DNA of 60,525 nucleotides from Bacillota bacterium (GCA_021784595.1 JAJYHT010000073.1:1-60525), one strand, 5' to 3'; shown: positions 37,442 to 45,896, counted from the stretch's first letter. Numbers and translations are program-made. The notes: a model not told the origin generated them from the letters alone.

Positions 37442-38457
37442 TAGAGTTTGCCCCGGTGCAGGCGAAAGACAGGTCGCATTGCACCCACTTCGCGACCCGC
37501 ATGGTTTTTAATCACAGGATGCATCACCGCCGCAAGTTTCTGAATTTCTTCGTCGGTCAGCACCCCCATTTCAGCCAACACTGCAGTGACCAATGAGCCA
37601 ATGGTTCGCGACATGCCATCTGCAAGTTTTACCGCCAGACCCAATCCGCGGTCGGGGATACCGAGACAAAACACTGCTTCGGCTCCTCCCTTGGAAACCA
37701 GTCGGTAACCTGTTGCTTGTGCCAGCGTCACTTCGAGTCGGCCAGTACCCGAAATCAGTTCTGGATATGACCGCATGGCTTCGGAGATGATCATGGCGGC
37801 GCCCGCCGGAGTCGAGTCAAGACCTCGTGGATCTACTAAACGAGCATAGGCGTACGCCATTTTAGCCAGTGGCAAATAAAACGTTGGCACCCCACAGCCA
37901 TCCACACCGGTGTAGATGCTGCGGGGAGTTTTCACTCCAGTCATGAGGGCCACCTGTTCCAATATTGCTCTTTGCACCGGATGGTCAGGCAATTGGTAGC
38001 CTTCCAAGGGTGCTTTCAACATCCGTGCTAAGGCCAGCATGCCCGTATGTTTGCCACTGCAGTTGTTATGTACCACGCTCGCAAGCTGGCCCGAAGCCAA
38101 CAGTCGATCAGCGGTTTCTCGATGACTGGGCAGATGCACTCCACAGACTAAATCCTCAGGCCGGGCATTAATTTTCTCCAAGAGCCCCTGCACCAATTCC
38201 ACATGTTGTTCTTCACCGCCATGAGAAGCACAGGTGATGGCCACTTCGCGCGGACTCATATGAAACACATCCACCGCTCCTGACTCGATCAACGGCATGG
38301 CTTGAAACGGCTTGGCGGAAGACCGCCAAAACGTTTCGCGCAGAGGGTCGCCCAACCAATATTGAATTTGGCCCAAACTATCAACCACCGCCACATCCGC
38401 GTACGCCTCGCTCTCAACCTTTTCCCCACGGAGAATCTCAATGGCTCGCTCTGCCAT
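37441..38457 (-). CDS. L-asparaginase II-type (AnsA-like) amidohydrolase
   Basis: A 338-residue member of the thermolabile-asparaginase group known from Rhizobium, unrelated to the classical E. coli fold. Conserved parts are WRSSAKPFQAMPLIESGA near 45, ITCASHGGEEQH near 73, HNNCSGKHTGMLALAR near 129 and TGVDGCGVPTFYLPL near 183. It hydrolyses asparagine to aspartate and ammonia in characterised members. It overlaps the C26 hydrolase by 20 bases upstream and the amidohydrolase downstream, forming a three-gene operon. Confidence 0.88.
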   Translation of the reverse strand: MAERAIEILRGEKVESEAYADVAVVDSLGQIQYWLGDPLRETFWRSSAKPFQAMPLIESGAVDVFHMSPREVAITCASHGGEEQHVELVQGLLEKINARPEDLVCGVHLPSHRETADRLLASGQLASVVHNNCSGKHTGMLALARMLKAPLEGYQLPDHPVQRAILEQVALMTGVKTPRSIYTGVDGCGVPTFYLPLAKMAYAYARLVDPRGLDSTPAGAAMIISEAMRSYPELISGTGRLEVTLAQATGYRLVSKGGAEAVFCLGIPDRGLGLAVKLADGMSRTIGSLVTAVLAEMGVLTDEEIQKLAAVMHPVIKNHAGREVGAMRPVFRLHRGKL

Positions 38458-39193
38458 AATTCTGTCCCCTTTCCCGATATTGCTGGGCTGCTTTTACAAA
38501 TCCGCGGAAAAGATTTTGCGCCTCTGAGTGATGGCCCACCAAGTCTTCCGGATGCCATTGAACCCCCAACTTAAACGCAGCCGAAGGATCCTCGATAGCT
38601 TCGATAATTCCGTCCTCAGCTCGGGCTGTGACCACATACCCCGATGGTATCCGGTCAATGGCCTGATGATGAAACGAATTCACCAACACCTCGGTAAGTC
38701 CTAGCAAATCGGCCACTTTGCTGCCAGGATCTACCTCCACAGAATGCGTGGTTTCCTGACGAGGTTGGGCTTGGCTATGAGCTAGTGGTGTGTCGGGCCT
38801 CGTCTGGGGAATATCCTGTATCAAGGTGCCTCCCCCTGCAACCGTCAGCGCCTGTATTCCTCGACAGATCCCAAAAATAGGCATTTGCAACTGCTCGGCC
38901 GCCTTGATCAATTGTAATTCGGTGTTGTCGCGTGCCACTGAAACTCCTGAATAATCTGTACCCTTATCCTCTGCTCCAAATGCCTCGGGGTCAAAATCTC
39001 CTCCACCGGTGAGCAGCAAGCCGTCGCAATACTCCAACAACTCCAGCGCAGAGAGTTCATTATACAACAGCAAGGGGAGCCCTCCCGCTCCAATCACCGC
39101 CGTGACATAAGTGCGTCGTATCCAATCCCGCGGTGACGCCGGGGGCGAGGATTCATCACGAGACATTGAAACCCCAATCACTGGCTTATCCAC
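38438..39193 (-). CDS. gamma-glutamyl-gamma-aminobutyrate hydrolase-like peptidase (C26)
   Basis: A 251-residue class I glutamine-amidotransferase-fold hydrolase. The nucleophile is in IFGICRGIQAL, the His-Glu pair is in GVQWHPEDL, and LLLTGGGDFDPE is typical of the PuuD group. PuuD-like enzymes release glutamate from gamma-glutamyl amines. I prefer the GTG at 39193, just after GGGAGGGG, to the GTG at 39223, which gives ten extra residues without similarity. First gene of the operon with asparaginase and amidohydrolase. Confidence 0.9.
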   Translation of the reverse strand: MDKPVIGVSMSRDESSPPASPRDWIRRTYVTAVIGAGGLPLLLYNELSALELLEYCDGLLLTGGGDFDPEAFGAEDKGTDYSGVSVARDNTELQLIKAAEQLQMPIFGICRGIQALTVAGGGTLIQDIPQTRPDTPLAHSQAQPRQETTHSVEVDPGSKVADLLGLTEVLVNSFHHQAIDRIPSGYVVTARAEDGIIEAIEDPSAAFKLGVQWHPEDLVGHHSEAQNLFRGFVKAAQQYRERGQNYGRASH

Positions 39194-39235
39194 GTTTCCC
39201 CTCCCATATGAAAAGCGAGCCACTCCGGGCTCACT

Positions 39236-39601
39236 CTATAATTCGGTCAAGCCTAAACTAATCACAATCGCCTGGTTGACGCGCACCATGACCTCGGAAT
39301 TTAGATGCGCAATGCGTTCTTTCAGGCGACGTTTGTCAATCGTCCTCACCTGTTCCAGCAAAATCACCGAATCCCGATCCAACTGCGATTCTGCGGCCTT
39401 AATTTCCACATGAATGGGGAGTTTTGTTTTCAACACCTGGGAAGTTACCGCGCAAACAATGGTAGTCGGGCTATACCGATTGCCAATGTCGTTTTGAAGA
39501 ATAAGCACTGGCCTTATTCCCCCTTGCTCGGAACCTACCACAGGCGACAGATCCGCAAAAAAAATGTCGCCACGGCGCACTACCACATCGGCCCCTGCCA
39601 C
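39236..39601 (-). CDS. ndoA: EndoA/MazF-type mRNA interferase toxin
   Basis: A 121-residue PemK/MazF endoribonuclease. It starts VVRRGDIFFADLSPVVGSEQGGIRPVLILQND and contains the conserved SPTTIVCAVTSQ, LPIHVEIK and SVILLEQVRTIDKRRL motifs, as in Bacillus EndoA, which cuts mRNA at UACAU. It follows its antitoxin by two bases, the normal order. The pair lies downstream of alr, as in Bacillus. Confidence 0.93.
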   Translation of the reverse strand: MAGADVVVRRGDIFFADLSPVVGSEQGGIRPVLILQNDIGNRYSPTTIVCAVTSQVLKTKLPIHVEIKAAESQLDRDSVILLEQVRTIDKRRLKERIAHLNSEVMVRVNQAIVISLGLTEL

Positions 39602-39603
39602 GA

Positions 39604-39858
39604 CTACTCCCTAGAAAAAGTCACAAGGTCCCATGGTGCTTCGGCGATTTCGGCATTGAGGTGACTCATTTCTTGGTATCCCTGAATGAGTTCTTGTCGA
39701 ATTTGCTGTCGTCGCTGTTCGGCCAAATAAAATTCCACACTTTCTCTAATCACTTCACTGCGTCGACGACCTTCGTCATCGGCGACCCGATCCAGAGCGT
39801 CGACTAGATGATGCGGCAACCGAACCTGTACTCGGCGGTTTTCTTCCAATCTGCCCAC
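39604..39858 (-). CDS. EndoAI-type ribbon-helix-helix antitoxin
   Basis: An 84-residue antitoxin. Residues 8-45 form a ribbon-helix-helix (VQVRLPHHLVDALDRVADDEGRRRSEVIRESVEFYL). A C-terminal helix (SHLNAEIAEAPWDL) should block the EndoA active site. It probably also represses the pair's promoter in the 61-base gap after alr. Start ATG at 39858. Confidence 0.88.
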   Translation of the reverse strand: MGRLEENRRVQVRLPHHLVDALDRVADDEGRRRSEVIRESVEFYLAEQRRQQIRQELIQGYQEMSHLNAEIAEAPWDLVTFSRE

Positions 39859-39919
39859 CTCTTTCCCTCACAGGGAATATTATATCGTTCGCAAAAATAG
39901 CGGTCAATGCAAAGAACTT

Positions 39920-41023
39920 TCAAAACGGTGGATCCCACTGCCGCAAAACACGTGAGCCGATGCCGACGAGCACCTCATAGGAAATCGTGTGAGCGAGTTC
40001 GGCCAGATCCATGGCTGTCATCGCACACGCGCCCTGCTCACCCATCAGCAAGACCCGGTCTCCCACTCTGACCGGCGCCGTCAAAGGCAATCCTACCGTG
40101 ATCTGGTCCATCGATACACGCCCTACCACTGGATAGCACTGCCGATTTATGATGACGGATGCGCGATTGGACCAATCCCGGCGATAGCCATCGGCATATC
40201 CCACTGGAATCGTTGCAATTTGCATGGATTTGGGAGTTCGATAGGTCCGCCCGTATCCGATGGGCGTCCCGGCGGCAACTTTCTTGAGATAAACTATCTG
40301 CGATTGCCAAGTTAAGCCGGGTTTCAATTGGGGGTGAACGATACCTCCATAGAGCGCGATGCCGACCCGCACTAGATTGAAATGGGTCCCCGGATAGCGC
40401 AATGCGGCAGCTGAATTGGCCGCATGAAGATATGGCGGCAACTCGCCTGCCATTCGGGTGCGTTCAATGACATCTAAAAACTGACTTAATTGGTAGCGTG
40501 TAAATTCCGCATCCGGTGCGTCACTTTCCGCAAAATGCGTCATCAAACCCCGCCATCTCAACCACTGGCTGTTATGCAACGCATCGAGCCAGTCTTTGTT
40601 CCATTGACTAGGCACCATGCCCACGCGGCCCATCCCGGTATCAATTTTGACATGGACAGACGCAGGCATTTCTCGAGCTTTGGCGTGCGTTTCAACTAAG
40701 CGCAGCGTGTCCAGATCGAACACCGTGAGATCGAGACCATGTTCCACGGCTAGCGCAATCTGCCCATCCCAACTTTGTCCCAAAATTAAAACAGGAGCCG
40801 TTATCCCTGCTTGGCGAAGTTGCACGCCTTCTTCAGCTAACGCGACTCCCAACCAGCTGGCCCCCGCTTTGAGCGCGGCTTGTGCCACCGGCACTGCTCC
40901 ATGTCCATAACCGTTAGCCTTAACCACGGCCATCATTTCTGTACCAACGCTTAGATTTTGACGAATGATGCGAACATTTTCCGCGATGTTGTCTAAATGT
41001 ACAATGGCTTTAGTTGGGCGCAC
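39920..41023 (-). CDS. alr: alanine racemase
   Basis: PLP enzyme making D-alanine for peptidoglycan. AVVKANGYGHGAV carries the PLP lysine (about residue 35). KIDTGMGRVG, the catalytic Tyr region IGYGRTY and GRVSMDQI are all present. I choose the GTG at 41023, which has GGAGGT seven bases upstream (367 residues). The frame opens at 41041, overlapping the nnrDE stop. It sits between nnrDE and the EndoA pair, consistent with a wall and growth-control operon. Confidence 0.94.
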   Translation of the reverse strand: MRPTKAIVHLDNIAENVRIIRQNLSVGTEMMAVVKANGYGHGAVPVAQAALKAGASWLGVALAEEGVQLRQAGITAPVLILGQSWDGQIALAVEHGLDLTVFDLDTLRLVETHAKAREMPASVHVKIDTGMGRVGMVPSQWNKDWLDALHNSQWLRWRGLMTHFAESDAPDAEFTRYQLSQFLDVIERTRMAGELPPYLHAANSAAALRYPGTHFNLVRVGIALYGGIVHPQLKPGLTWQSQIVYLKKVAAGTPIGYGRTYRTPKSMQIATIPVGYADGYRRDWSNRASVIINRQCYPVVGRVSMDQITVGLPLTAPVRVGDRVLLMGEQGACAMTAMDLAELAHTISYEVLVGIGSRVLRQWDPPF

Positions 41024-41037
41024 CCCACTTACCTCCA

Positions 41038-42543
41038 TCACATGTCAATCGGTGCTCCGGGTGGGCGAACTCCTTGATGCACCCGCACGCGAGCCGTGGC
41101 AATGCTGTCAATAATATCCGTTGCAATGAGCGACTCCCCATACTTTTCACTTCCAACTAAACCGGCCCATCCGTGCCAGTAGGCTCCCAGACTCGCGGCC
41201 ATGCCAGCCTCCATGCCTTGAGCCATAAGACTTCCCACCATCCCGGCCAGCACGTCGCCACTGCCTGGTGTAGCCATTTCCTTAGTACCGACAGGATTCA
41301 CCCGCAGTTGGTCTACATCTCCCACAATGCTGTAGGCTCCCTTCAAGATGACCCGAGCGTGATATCTTTGCATTAATTCCCGGGTGGCGGCTGGTCTGTC
41401 ATCATCAATATCGGCGCGCCCCAACAAAGCTGCCGCTTCCCCTGAATGCGGTGTAATCACCAGCGGGGCTAAAAATATTAAGCGAGGCATCTTAGCCAGC
41501 AGTCTTAAGCCGTCAGCATCCACCACCATCGGTTTACCTAGTGCCGCAATGACCTCCAACACCTCAGGCAACACCGCGCCCCCCACCCCAGGACCAAACA
41601 CTATGGCATCCGCCCGAGCACACGCGGCGGACTCTTTGTCACTCCACCTAAGGCTGCCGTGGGCTGCGGGGGCTTCGTGCACCAAGAGCGTAGACGGTAC
41701 CTTAACGCGAGAGGCAACCGTTCTGGGCACGATGAGGGTCACCAGACCAGCCCCACTGCGCAGCGCGGCCATGCCCGCCAACACGGGAGCGCCTCCCATG
41801 CCCGCACTTCCACCAATCACGACGACCCGTCCACGGCTATATTTGTGGCCCAAGACATTCAAAGAAGGTAGCCATTGTGTGGCCAGCGCAGGATCAAGCC
41901 AATGATCGACCGCCTCGTTAAAGAGTCCCAATCCGATGTCGGCCACGATGAGATCGCCTCGCATGGCAGCTCCAGGATAACCCCAGTGCGCCCACTTTGA
42001 TGCACCGAATGCAATTGTAGCCAGCGCCTTTGTGGGTGGGCCCATATAGGCGCCAGAGTTGGCTGCTACTCCCGAAAGCATATCGAGCGCGATCAGCGGA
42101 ATCCCACGGTGAGCAATAATCTGGTAAATATCTAACATCGCCTTATGATCCAATGTGCCATGGAACCCCGTGCCAAACACGCCATCTACCACCAAGTCGG
42201 CATCTAAGGTACCAGACCAGCCAGTTTGGATTGCCGCTCCAAACTTCTGAGCCGCATCAACCATGGCCCGAGCTCCATAAAACCCTGGCTCCCCATCCAA
42301 CATTTTGACCACAACCGCATAATATGGAGCCAAGTGTCGGGCCAGCACCAATCCATCGCCGCCGTTGGCTCCTTTCCCCACCAATACCACTACGCGGTTG
42401 ATGGATTGGTTAAATCGTTGGCGGATATATTGAGCAGCTTTAGCTCCGGCCACTTCCATCAAACTTAAAAAAGGCACGCCAGCTTCTACTGCGCGCCGGT
42501 CTTGTATACTAGCCTGGCTTTTAGTCCAAATTTCGGTCGTCAT
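41038..42543 (-). CDS. nnrDE: bifunctional NAD(P)HX epimerase/dehydratase
   Basis: Repairs damaged hydrated NAD(P)H. The N-terminal half is the YjeF/NnrE epimerase (VLVGKGANGGDGLVLARHL near 52, DLVVDGVFGTGF near 117). The C-terminal half is the NnrD dehydratase (GRVVVIGGSAGMGGAPVLAGMAALRSGAGLV near 240, VITPHSGEAAALLG near 375, and GSGDVLAGMVGSLMAQG near 435). 501 residues, as expected for the fusion. It overlaps acpS by 23 bases. Confidence 0.94.
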   Translation of the reverse strand: MTTEIWTKSQASIQDRRAVEAGVPFLSLMEVAGAKAAQYIRQRFNQSINRVVVLVGKGANGGDGLVLARHLAPYYAVVVKMLDGEPGFYGARAMVDAAQKFGAAIQTGWSGTLDADLVVDGVFGTGFHGTLDHKAMLDIYQIIAHRGIPLIALDMLSGVAANSGAYMGPPTKALATIAFGASKWAHWGYPGAAMRGDLIVADIGLGLFNEAVDHWLDPALATQWLPSLNVLGHKYSRGRVVVIGGSAGMGGAPVLAGMAALRSGAGLVTLIVPRTVASRVKVPSTLLVHEAPAAHGSLRWSDKESAACARADAIVFGPGVGGAVLPEVLEVIAALGKPMVVDADGLRLLAKMPRLIFLAPLVITPHSGEAAALLGRADIDDDRPAATRELMQRYHARVILKGAYSIVGDVDQLRVNPVGTKEMATPGSGDVLAGMVGSLMAQGMEAGMAASLGAYWHGWAGLVGSEKYGESLIATDIIDSIATARVRVHQGVRPPGAPIDM

Positions 42544-42907
42544 TTGTCTCTAGCACCACCATTGCAACCGAAAACTGCCGTTCATGCGTCATAGAAAGCC
42601 AAATATAGGCTCCTCGCTCGACTAGCCAGTCATTTAATCCACCCTTGACCTCGATCCGAGGTTTTTGGTAAGGACGCCGTATAACTTCGATGTCCACCCA
42701 GCGGCTGCCGTGTATGCCGCCACAAGCCTTGATCAAAGCTTCTTTCGCTGCGAATCGCGCGGCCCACCGTTGCACAGTCAAAGGCCCCGTGCCCACGCTT
42801 TGTTGTTCCCGTTCTGAAAATAAGCGCCCGATGGCACGGGGCGTCCTTTTCAACAAACGCGCCATCCGGGCGTTTTCCGTTGCATCCACGCCAATCCCTA
42901 AAATCAC
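42521..42907 (-). CDS. acpS: holo-[acyl-carrier-protein] synthase
   Basis: Attaches 4'-phosphopantetheine to ACP. It shows ILGIGVDATENARMARLL at the N-terminus (Mg-binding Asp), RWAARFAAKEALIKACG near 58 with the Glu, and WLSMTHERQFSVAMVVLE. The GTG at 42907 overlaps the methyltransferase stop as GTGA, giving 128 residues. The longer frame to 42931 adds only RCRGKP-type residues. Order methyltransferase, acpS, nnrDE, alr is tightly overlapped. Confidence 0.92.
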   Translation of the reverse strand: MILGIGVDATENARMARLLKRTPRAIGRLFSEREQQSVGTGPLTVQRWAARFAAKEALIKACGGIHGSRWVDIEVIRRPYQKPRIEVKGGLNDWLVERGAYIWLSMTHERQFSVAMVVLETNDDRNLD

Positions 42908-43491
42908 AGGTTTTCCACGACAACGCCCCAAGTCACCGGCCCGGGTTGAAAACGGGACACTTCTTGAAAACCTTGCTCCGCTACCTCGGCTACCACTTCA
43001 TCCACAGTAAATCGATGCTCCAGGGGCGGACCAAATTCTGTTAGTTCTTTTCTCCAATCTACAATGATCCAGAGGCCGCCGGACCGAAGAATGCGTTTCA
43101 TTTCTGCAATCGCTTGCTGACGATGCTGCACCTCATGATACATGGTGTGCCATAAGACCCGATCCACCGAATCTGAGGCCAGGTGGGTATCCTCTGCTGA
43201 CCCAGCCATCACCTCTAATTGGAACAATCCGGCAGCGTTGGCCCGATGCGTCAATTCGTCTCGGGCCGCAGGGCTGGGATCCACTGCCAGCACCAAACCG
43301 GCGCGTCCCACAGCCACTGCCAACGGCAAGCTAAAGTATCCCAAACCCGCTCCCACATCAGCCACCCGCATGCCTTCGGTGGCATCCACCGCTTCTAGGA
43401 CTGGCGCCTTAGGCATCATTTGCTCTCGTTCAGGATTATCCAACCGCAACAAATGCTCTCGATCGTGCCACATCTCATAATCGCGATGCAT
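42904..43491 (-). CDS. class I SAM-dependent methyltransferase
   Basis: A 195-residue methyltransferase. The SAM site VADVGAGLGYFSLPLA is near 43, followed by LAVDPSPAARDEL and DSVDRVLWHTMYHEVQ. ILRSGGLWIIVDWRKE is the post-motif. It resembles the small UbiE-like methyltransferases that often flank stress genes; the substrate is unknown. ATG at 43491 behind AGGGGGG. First gene of the acpS-nnrDE-alr group. Confidence 0.84.
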   Translation of the reverse strand: MHRDYEMWHDREHLLRLDNPEREQMMPKAPVLEAVDATEGMRVADVGAGLGYFSLPLAVAVGRAGLVLAVDPSPAARDELTHRANAAGLFQLEVMAGSAEDTHLASDSVDRVLWHTMYHEVQHRQQAIAEMKRILRSGGLWIIVDWRKELTEFGPPLEHRFTVDEVVAEVAEQGFQEVSRFQPGPVTWGVVVENL

Positions 43492-43780
43492 CTTATCCCC
43501 CCTGACATAGCTGTTATTATTATAGCGAATTTTTTCCAGCAACCTAGCATCGAACCATCGACTTATTTTCCGTACTTAAAGGATTCCGGTGGGACTCATC
43601 TAATATCTAGTGGATTTGTTGGTAGCCATGGCGATTGCGTCCGCGACTGGAATTCTTGCCATCTTGGAGAGGACGGTGACCAAACACGCGCTTGTTAGGT
43701 GCGCTACCCCAAGAGCTAGTTTCGCCCAATCGCGTGAGATGCTTTTTACCGTCTCGCCTAGGCTTGAGTAATCCCTGGTT
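43492..43780. other. no recognisable gene
   Basis: A 63-codon minus-strand frame (43600-43791) exists but matches nothing I know and has no ribosome-binding site. The region should hold the methyltransferase promoter on the minus strand and precedes the cytochrome c promoter. Confidence 0.4.
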
Positions 43781-43808
43781 TTGACGGTCATACTGTTAGC
43801 ACTTTACT
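43781..43808 (+). promoter_or_regulatory. putative promoter of the cytochrome c gene
   Basis: TTGACG, a 16-base spacer and TTTACT, ending 28 bases before the ATG at 43837. The -35 hexamer is the same as in the groESL and guaB promoters. Confidence 0.45.
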
Positions 43809-43836
43809 ACCCCATTCCACACCAGGACTTGCGGGA

Positions 43837-44256
43837 ATGAACCAATCGCTAGTTGCAAAAGGGAGCGTGATTTTTTTGAAGGCGATAAAGGGTCTCTTGA
43901 TCATAGTGGGCAGTTCTCTATGGCTCTGTGCCTGTGGTGCCAGCCCCAAGGCATCACAGACTCCTCACCTTTTTGCCCCAGCCGCTGCCATTGCGGCCGG
44001 CAATGCACTATATCAACACACTTGCGCCTATTGCCACGGAACAAACGGGCAAGGCGGAGTACGATTTAACGCGCCCCGCCTGTGGGGTCCCGGCAATGTC
44101 GTTCAAACAGGAGTCTTCAATTCGGAAGATGCTCTTGCCGCATTCATCAAGCGTGCTATGCCTGCTCAAGCTGTTAACGGAGTCAACCCCGGAGGATTAA
44201 CTGAAATCCAGGCCCATCAAGTTGCCCAGTACATACTTTCCAAGAATCGCGGTTAA
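43837..44256 (+). CDS. lipoprotein monohaem cytochrome c
   Basis: A 139-residue exported cytochrome c. A basic, hydrophobic signal (LLIIVGSSLWLCAC) ends in a lipobox-like Cys31/Cys33. The haem motif CAYCH is at 63-67, RLWGPGNVV follows, and Met108 in RAMPAQ is the likely axial ligand. It would be anchored outside the membrane and carry single electrons. The ATG at 43837 has only a weak ribosome-binding site. A TTG at 43876, ten bases after AGGGAG, gives a more typical lipoprotein signal. Its 3' end overlaps the facing DUF1540 gene by four bases. Confidence 0.85.
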   Translation: MNQSLVAKGSVIFLKAIKGLLIIVGSSLWLCACGASPKASQTPHLFAPAAAIAAGNALYQHTCAYCHGTNGQGGVRFNAPRLWGPGNVVQTGVFNSEDALAAFIKRAMPAQAVNGVNPGGLTEIQAHQVAQYILSKNRG

Positions 44257-44642
44257 TGCGGTCCAGCGACAAAAGTGGCACAGTTTGTATCCTGACAATC
44301 CTGGGCGTGTGAGCCCGTTATCCGTATGGCAGTGGCCGAACAACCGTCTCCATCTTCCCAGTACTTGCATGTTTCTATCACACAGGTGACGTCAGGAGTA
44401 AGCTGAGTTCCCGCAGCAAAGGGCTCGGCTACGGTCCCCCCCCAATTTACGTTGTCCAAGGAGCTTACCATATTGCTGATCGAAGCTCGACCAATAAACG
44501 TCTTGCACTCTGACTCATCGATCGATTGCGCCATTTGTCCTGCACTTTGGTTTAAAACATCAATTTTACCGGCTGCGCATAGACTTTGCGGCATCCAATG
44601 GGCACAGGTGCTTACCGAACATTCCACTTGCGGCGAGTTCAT
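44253..44642 (-). CDS. tandem DUF1540 protein
   Basis: A 129-residue protein with two DUF1540 units. Unit one has VECSVSTCAHW, SLCAAGKIDV and ESECKTFI. Unit two has VTCVIETCKYWEDGDGCSATAIRI and DTNCATFV. Each has four cysteines spaced as in the single-domain protein at 4917-5093. They are probably metal-bound or disulfide-linked; function is unknown. The ATG at 44642 is used, nine bases after GAGAGG; the frame extends 67 codons upstream without similarity. It lies on the opposite strand between two cytochrome genes. Confidence 0.75.
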   Translation of the reverse strand: MNSPQVECSVSTCAHWMPQSLCAAGKIDVLNQSAGQMAQSIDESECKTFIGRASISNMVSSLDNVNWGGTVAEPFAAGTQLTPDVTCVIETCKYWEDGDGCSATAIRITGSHAQDCQDTNCATFVAGPH

Positions 44643-44852
44643 CCTCCACATCCTCTCTGAGTACTGGTAACGGCGCATAGTGTATGAATTGTCGTCGCGT
44701 CCTATACGCCAGAGCAAGAGCCAATCCAGACTCGTATTGTTTGAACAAAAAGTCCGGGTCCAGTCACAAACCCATAAGATTTTTACCGCGTTTACCAATC
44801 GAGATACCGCAGTATCTACGACAGTTAACTCCTTTCCGTTCAACTTTCATCG
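44643..44852. other. intergenic region between divergent DUF1540 and cytochrome genes
   Basis: No gene recognised on either strand. It should contain the promoter of the tandem DUF1540 gene; I could not pick convincing hexamers. Confidence 0.4.
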
Positions 44853-44861
44853 TGCTATACT
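44853..44861 (+). promoter_or_regulatory. extended -10 promoter of the cytochrome c-sulfocyanin gene
   Basis: TGCTATACT is an extended -10 element with no good -35. Transcription would start near 44868 and give a leader of roughly 168 bases before the GTG at 45036. Confidence 0.5.
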
Positions 44862-44867
44862 GCAGAC

Positions 44868-45035
44868 AAAGTCCAGAGGGATACCTTGGTTACAAACCGA
44901 TAGGGATCTGTTCGAATATTATGATTATTCCATCGGTTTGTGGCTCCTGAGCGCAGTACATAGCCTAAGGGCAACACCGCTAGTGCGCCCTTCGCGTACC
45001 CCTCCATGACGCAAACTAATTGAGGAGGGATTATT
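44868..45035 (+). promoter_or_regulatory. structured 5' leader with Shine-Dalgarno occlusion
   Basis: ACAAACCGAT (44892-44901) and ATCGGTTTGT (44932-44941) form a 10-bp perfect stem over 30 bases. AAGGGC/GCCCTT (44967-44972 and 44987-44992) can pair next. CCCTCC (45000-45005) pairs exactly with GGAGGG (45024-45029), the ribosome-binding site of the cytochrome-sulfocyanin gene. Translational regulation is inferred; no known riboswitch class was recognised. Confidence 0.45.
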
Positions 45036-45896
45036 GTGCGATTTCGCACACGGTGGGGCGTGGTATTGGGACTGGCCGGATTTGGTTTATTCGCCGCCGG
45101 CTGTGGAGCTCAAACCACCTATACGCCGCCGACGTTTCCCCCAGGCAATGCTGTTGCTGGCGAACAGTTATATACCACCACATGTGCCGCCTGTCACGGT
45201 CCGACTGCGGAAGGAACTTCTAGTGTGGCACCACCGTTATGGCAACAAGGTGGAGTTTCCAGTCCTAATTACTCCAGTATGACTACCTTAACCGCATTCA
45301 TTTATCAAAACATGCCGAAATCGGCGCCTGGCAGTCTTAGCAAGCAACAAGCAGCAGATGTCGCGACGTTCGTTTGGGGATTGGATGGCAAACTCGGCTC
45401 CAGCACAGCTAGTCAGATGCTGGGCATGTTGACAAAAACCTCTGCGCCACCGCCTGCTACGCCAACGACCACGGTGACCTCGTCAAAATTCCTATCGGTC
45501 AACACCAGCGCCAAAACCGCGACCTTAAGCCTGATCGCTGGATACAACACGTCAAATGACGGCGGCTTTAATTTCGATGGAGGTTATGACGGAAACATGA
45601 CCGTAACCATTCCGGTGGGGTACAACGTGACCGTCAATTTCAAGAATAGTGCGCAGATTCCTCATTCGGCTGCTGTCATTGGTCCGACTGGAAATAATGC
45701 CACGGGTCCCATTATTTCCGGCGCAACCACGCCTAATCCCGTCTTGGGCACGGCTCCGGGAGGAACAGCAACGTTTAGTTTTACACCTACTAAAGCAGGA
45801 TCCTATCGCATCGCGTGTCTTTTCCCAGGCCATTTGGTGCTGGGCATGTATATTAACCTCAAGGTGGTCTCCAGCGGAACCCCCTCGATGTCTTAA
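45036..45896 (+). CDS. lipoprotein cytochrome c-sulfocyanin fusion
   Basis: A 286-residue exported electron carrier with two redox domains. The signal peptide ends in a lipobox (FAAGC, Cys23). The cytochrome c domain (about 38-120) has CAACH at 50-54 and Met93 as likely axial ligand. A Pro/Thr-rich linker (130-150) follows. The cupredoxin domain (about 151-278) matches sulfocyanin (SoxE): GGFNFDGGYDGNMTVTIP, and type 1 copper ligands His210 (IPHSAAV), Cys261, His266 (ACLFPGH) and Met271 (VLGMYI). It could pass electrons from Fe(II) or a bc-type complex to a terminal oxidase. GTG start after GAGGAGGG. Confidence 0.88.
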   Translation: MRFRTRWGVVLGLAGFGLFAAGCGAQTTYTPPTFPPGNAVAGEQLYTTTCAACHGPTAEGTSSVAPPLWQQGGVSSPNYSSMTTLTAFIYQNMPKSAPGSLSKQQAADVATFVWGLDGKLGSSTASQMLGMLTKTSAPPPATPTTTVTSSKFLSVNTSAKTATLSLIAGYNTSNDGGFNFDGGYDGNMTVTIPVGYNVTVNFKNSAQIPHSAAVIGPTGNNATGPIISGATTPNPVLGTAPGGTATFSFTPTKAGSYRIACLFPGHLVLGMYINLKVVSSGTPSMS

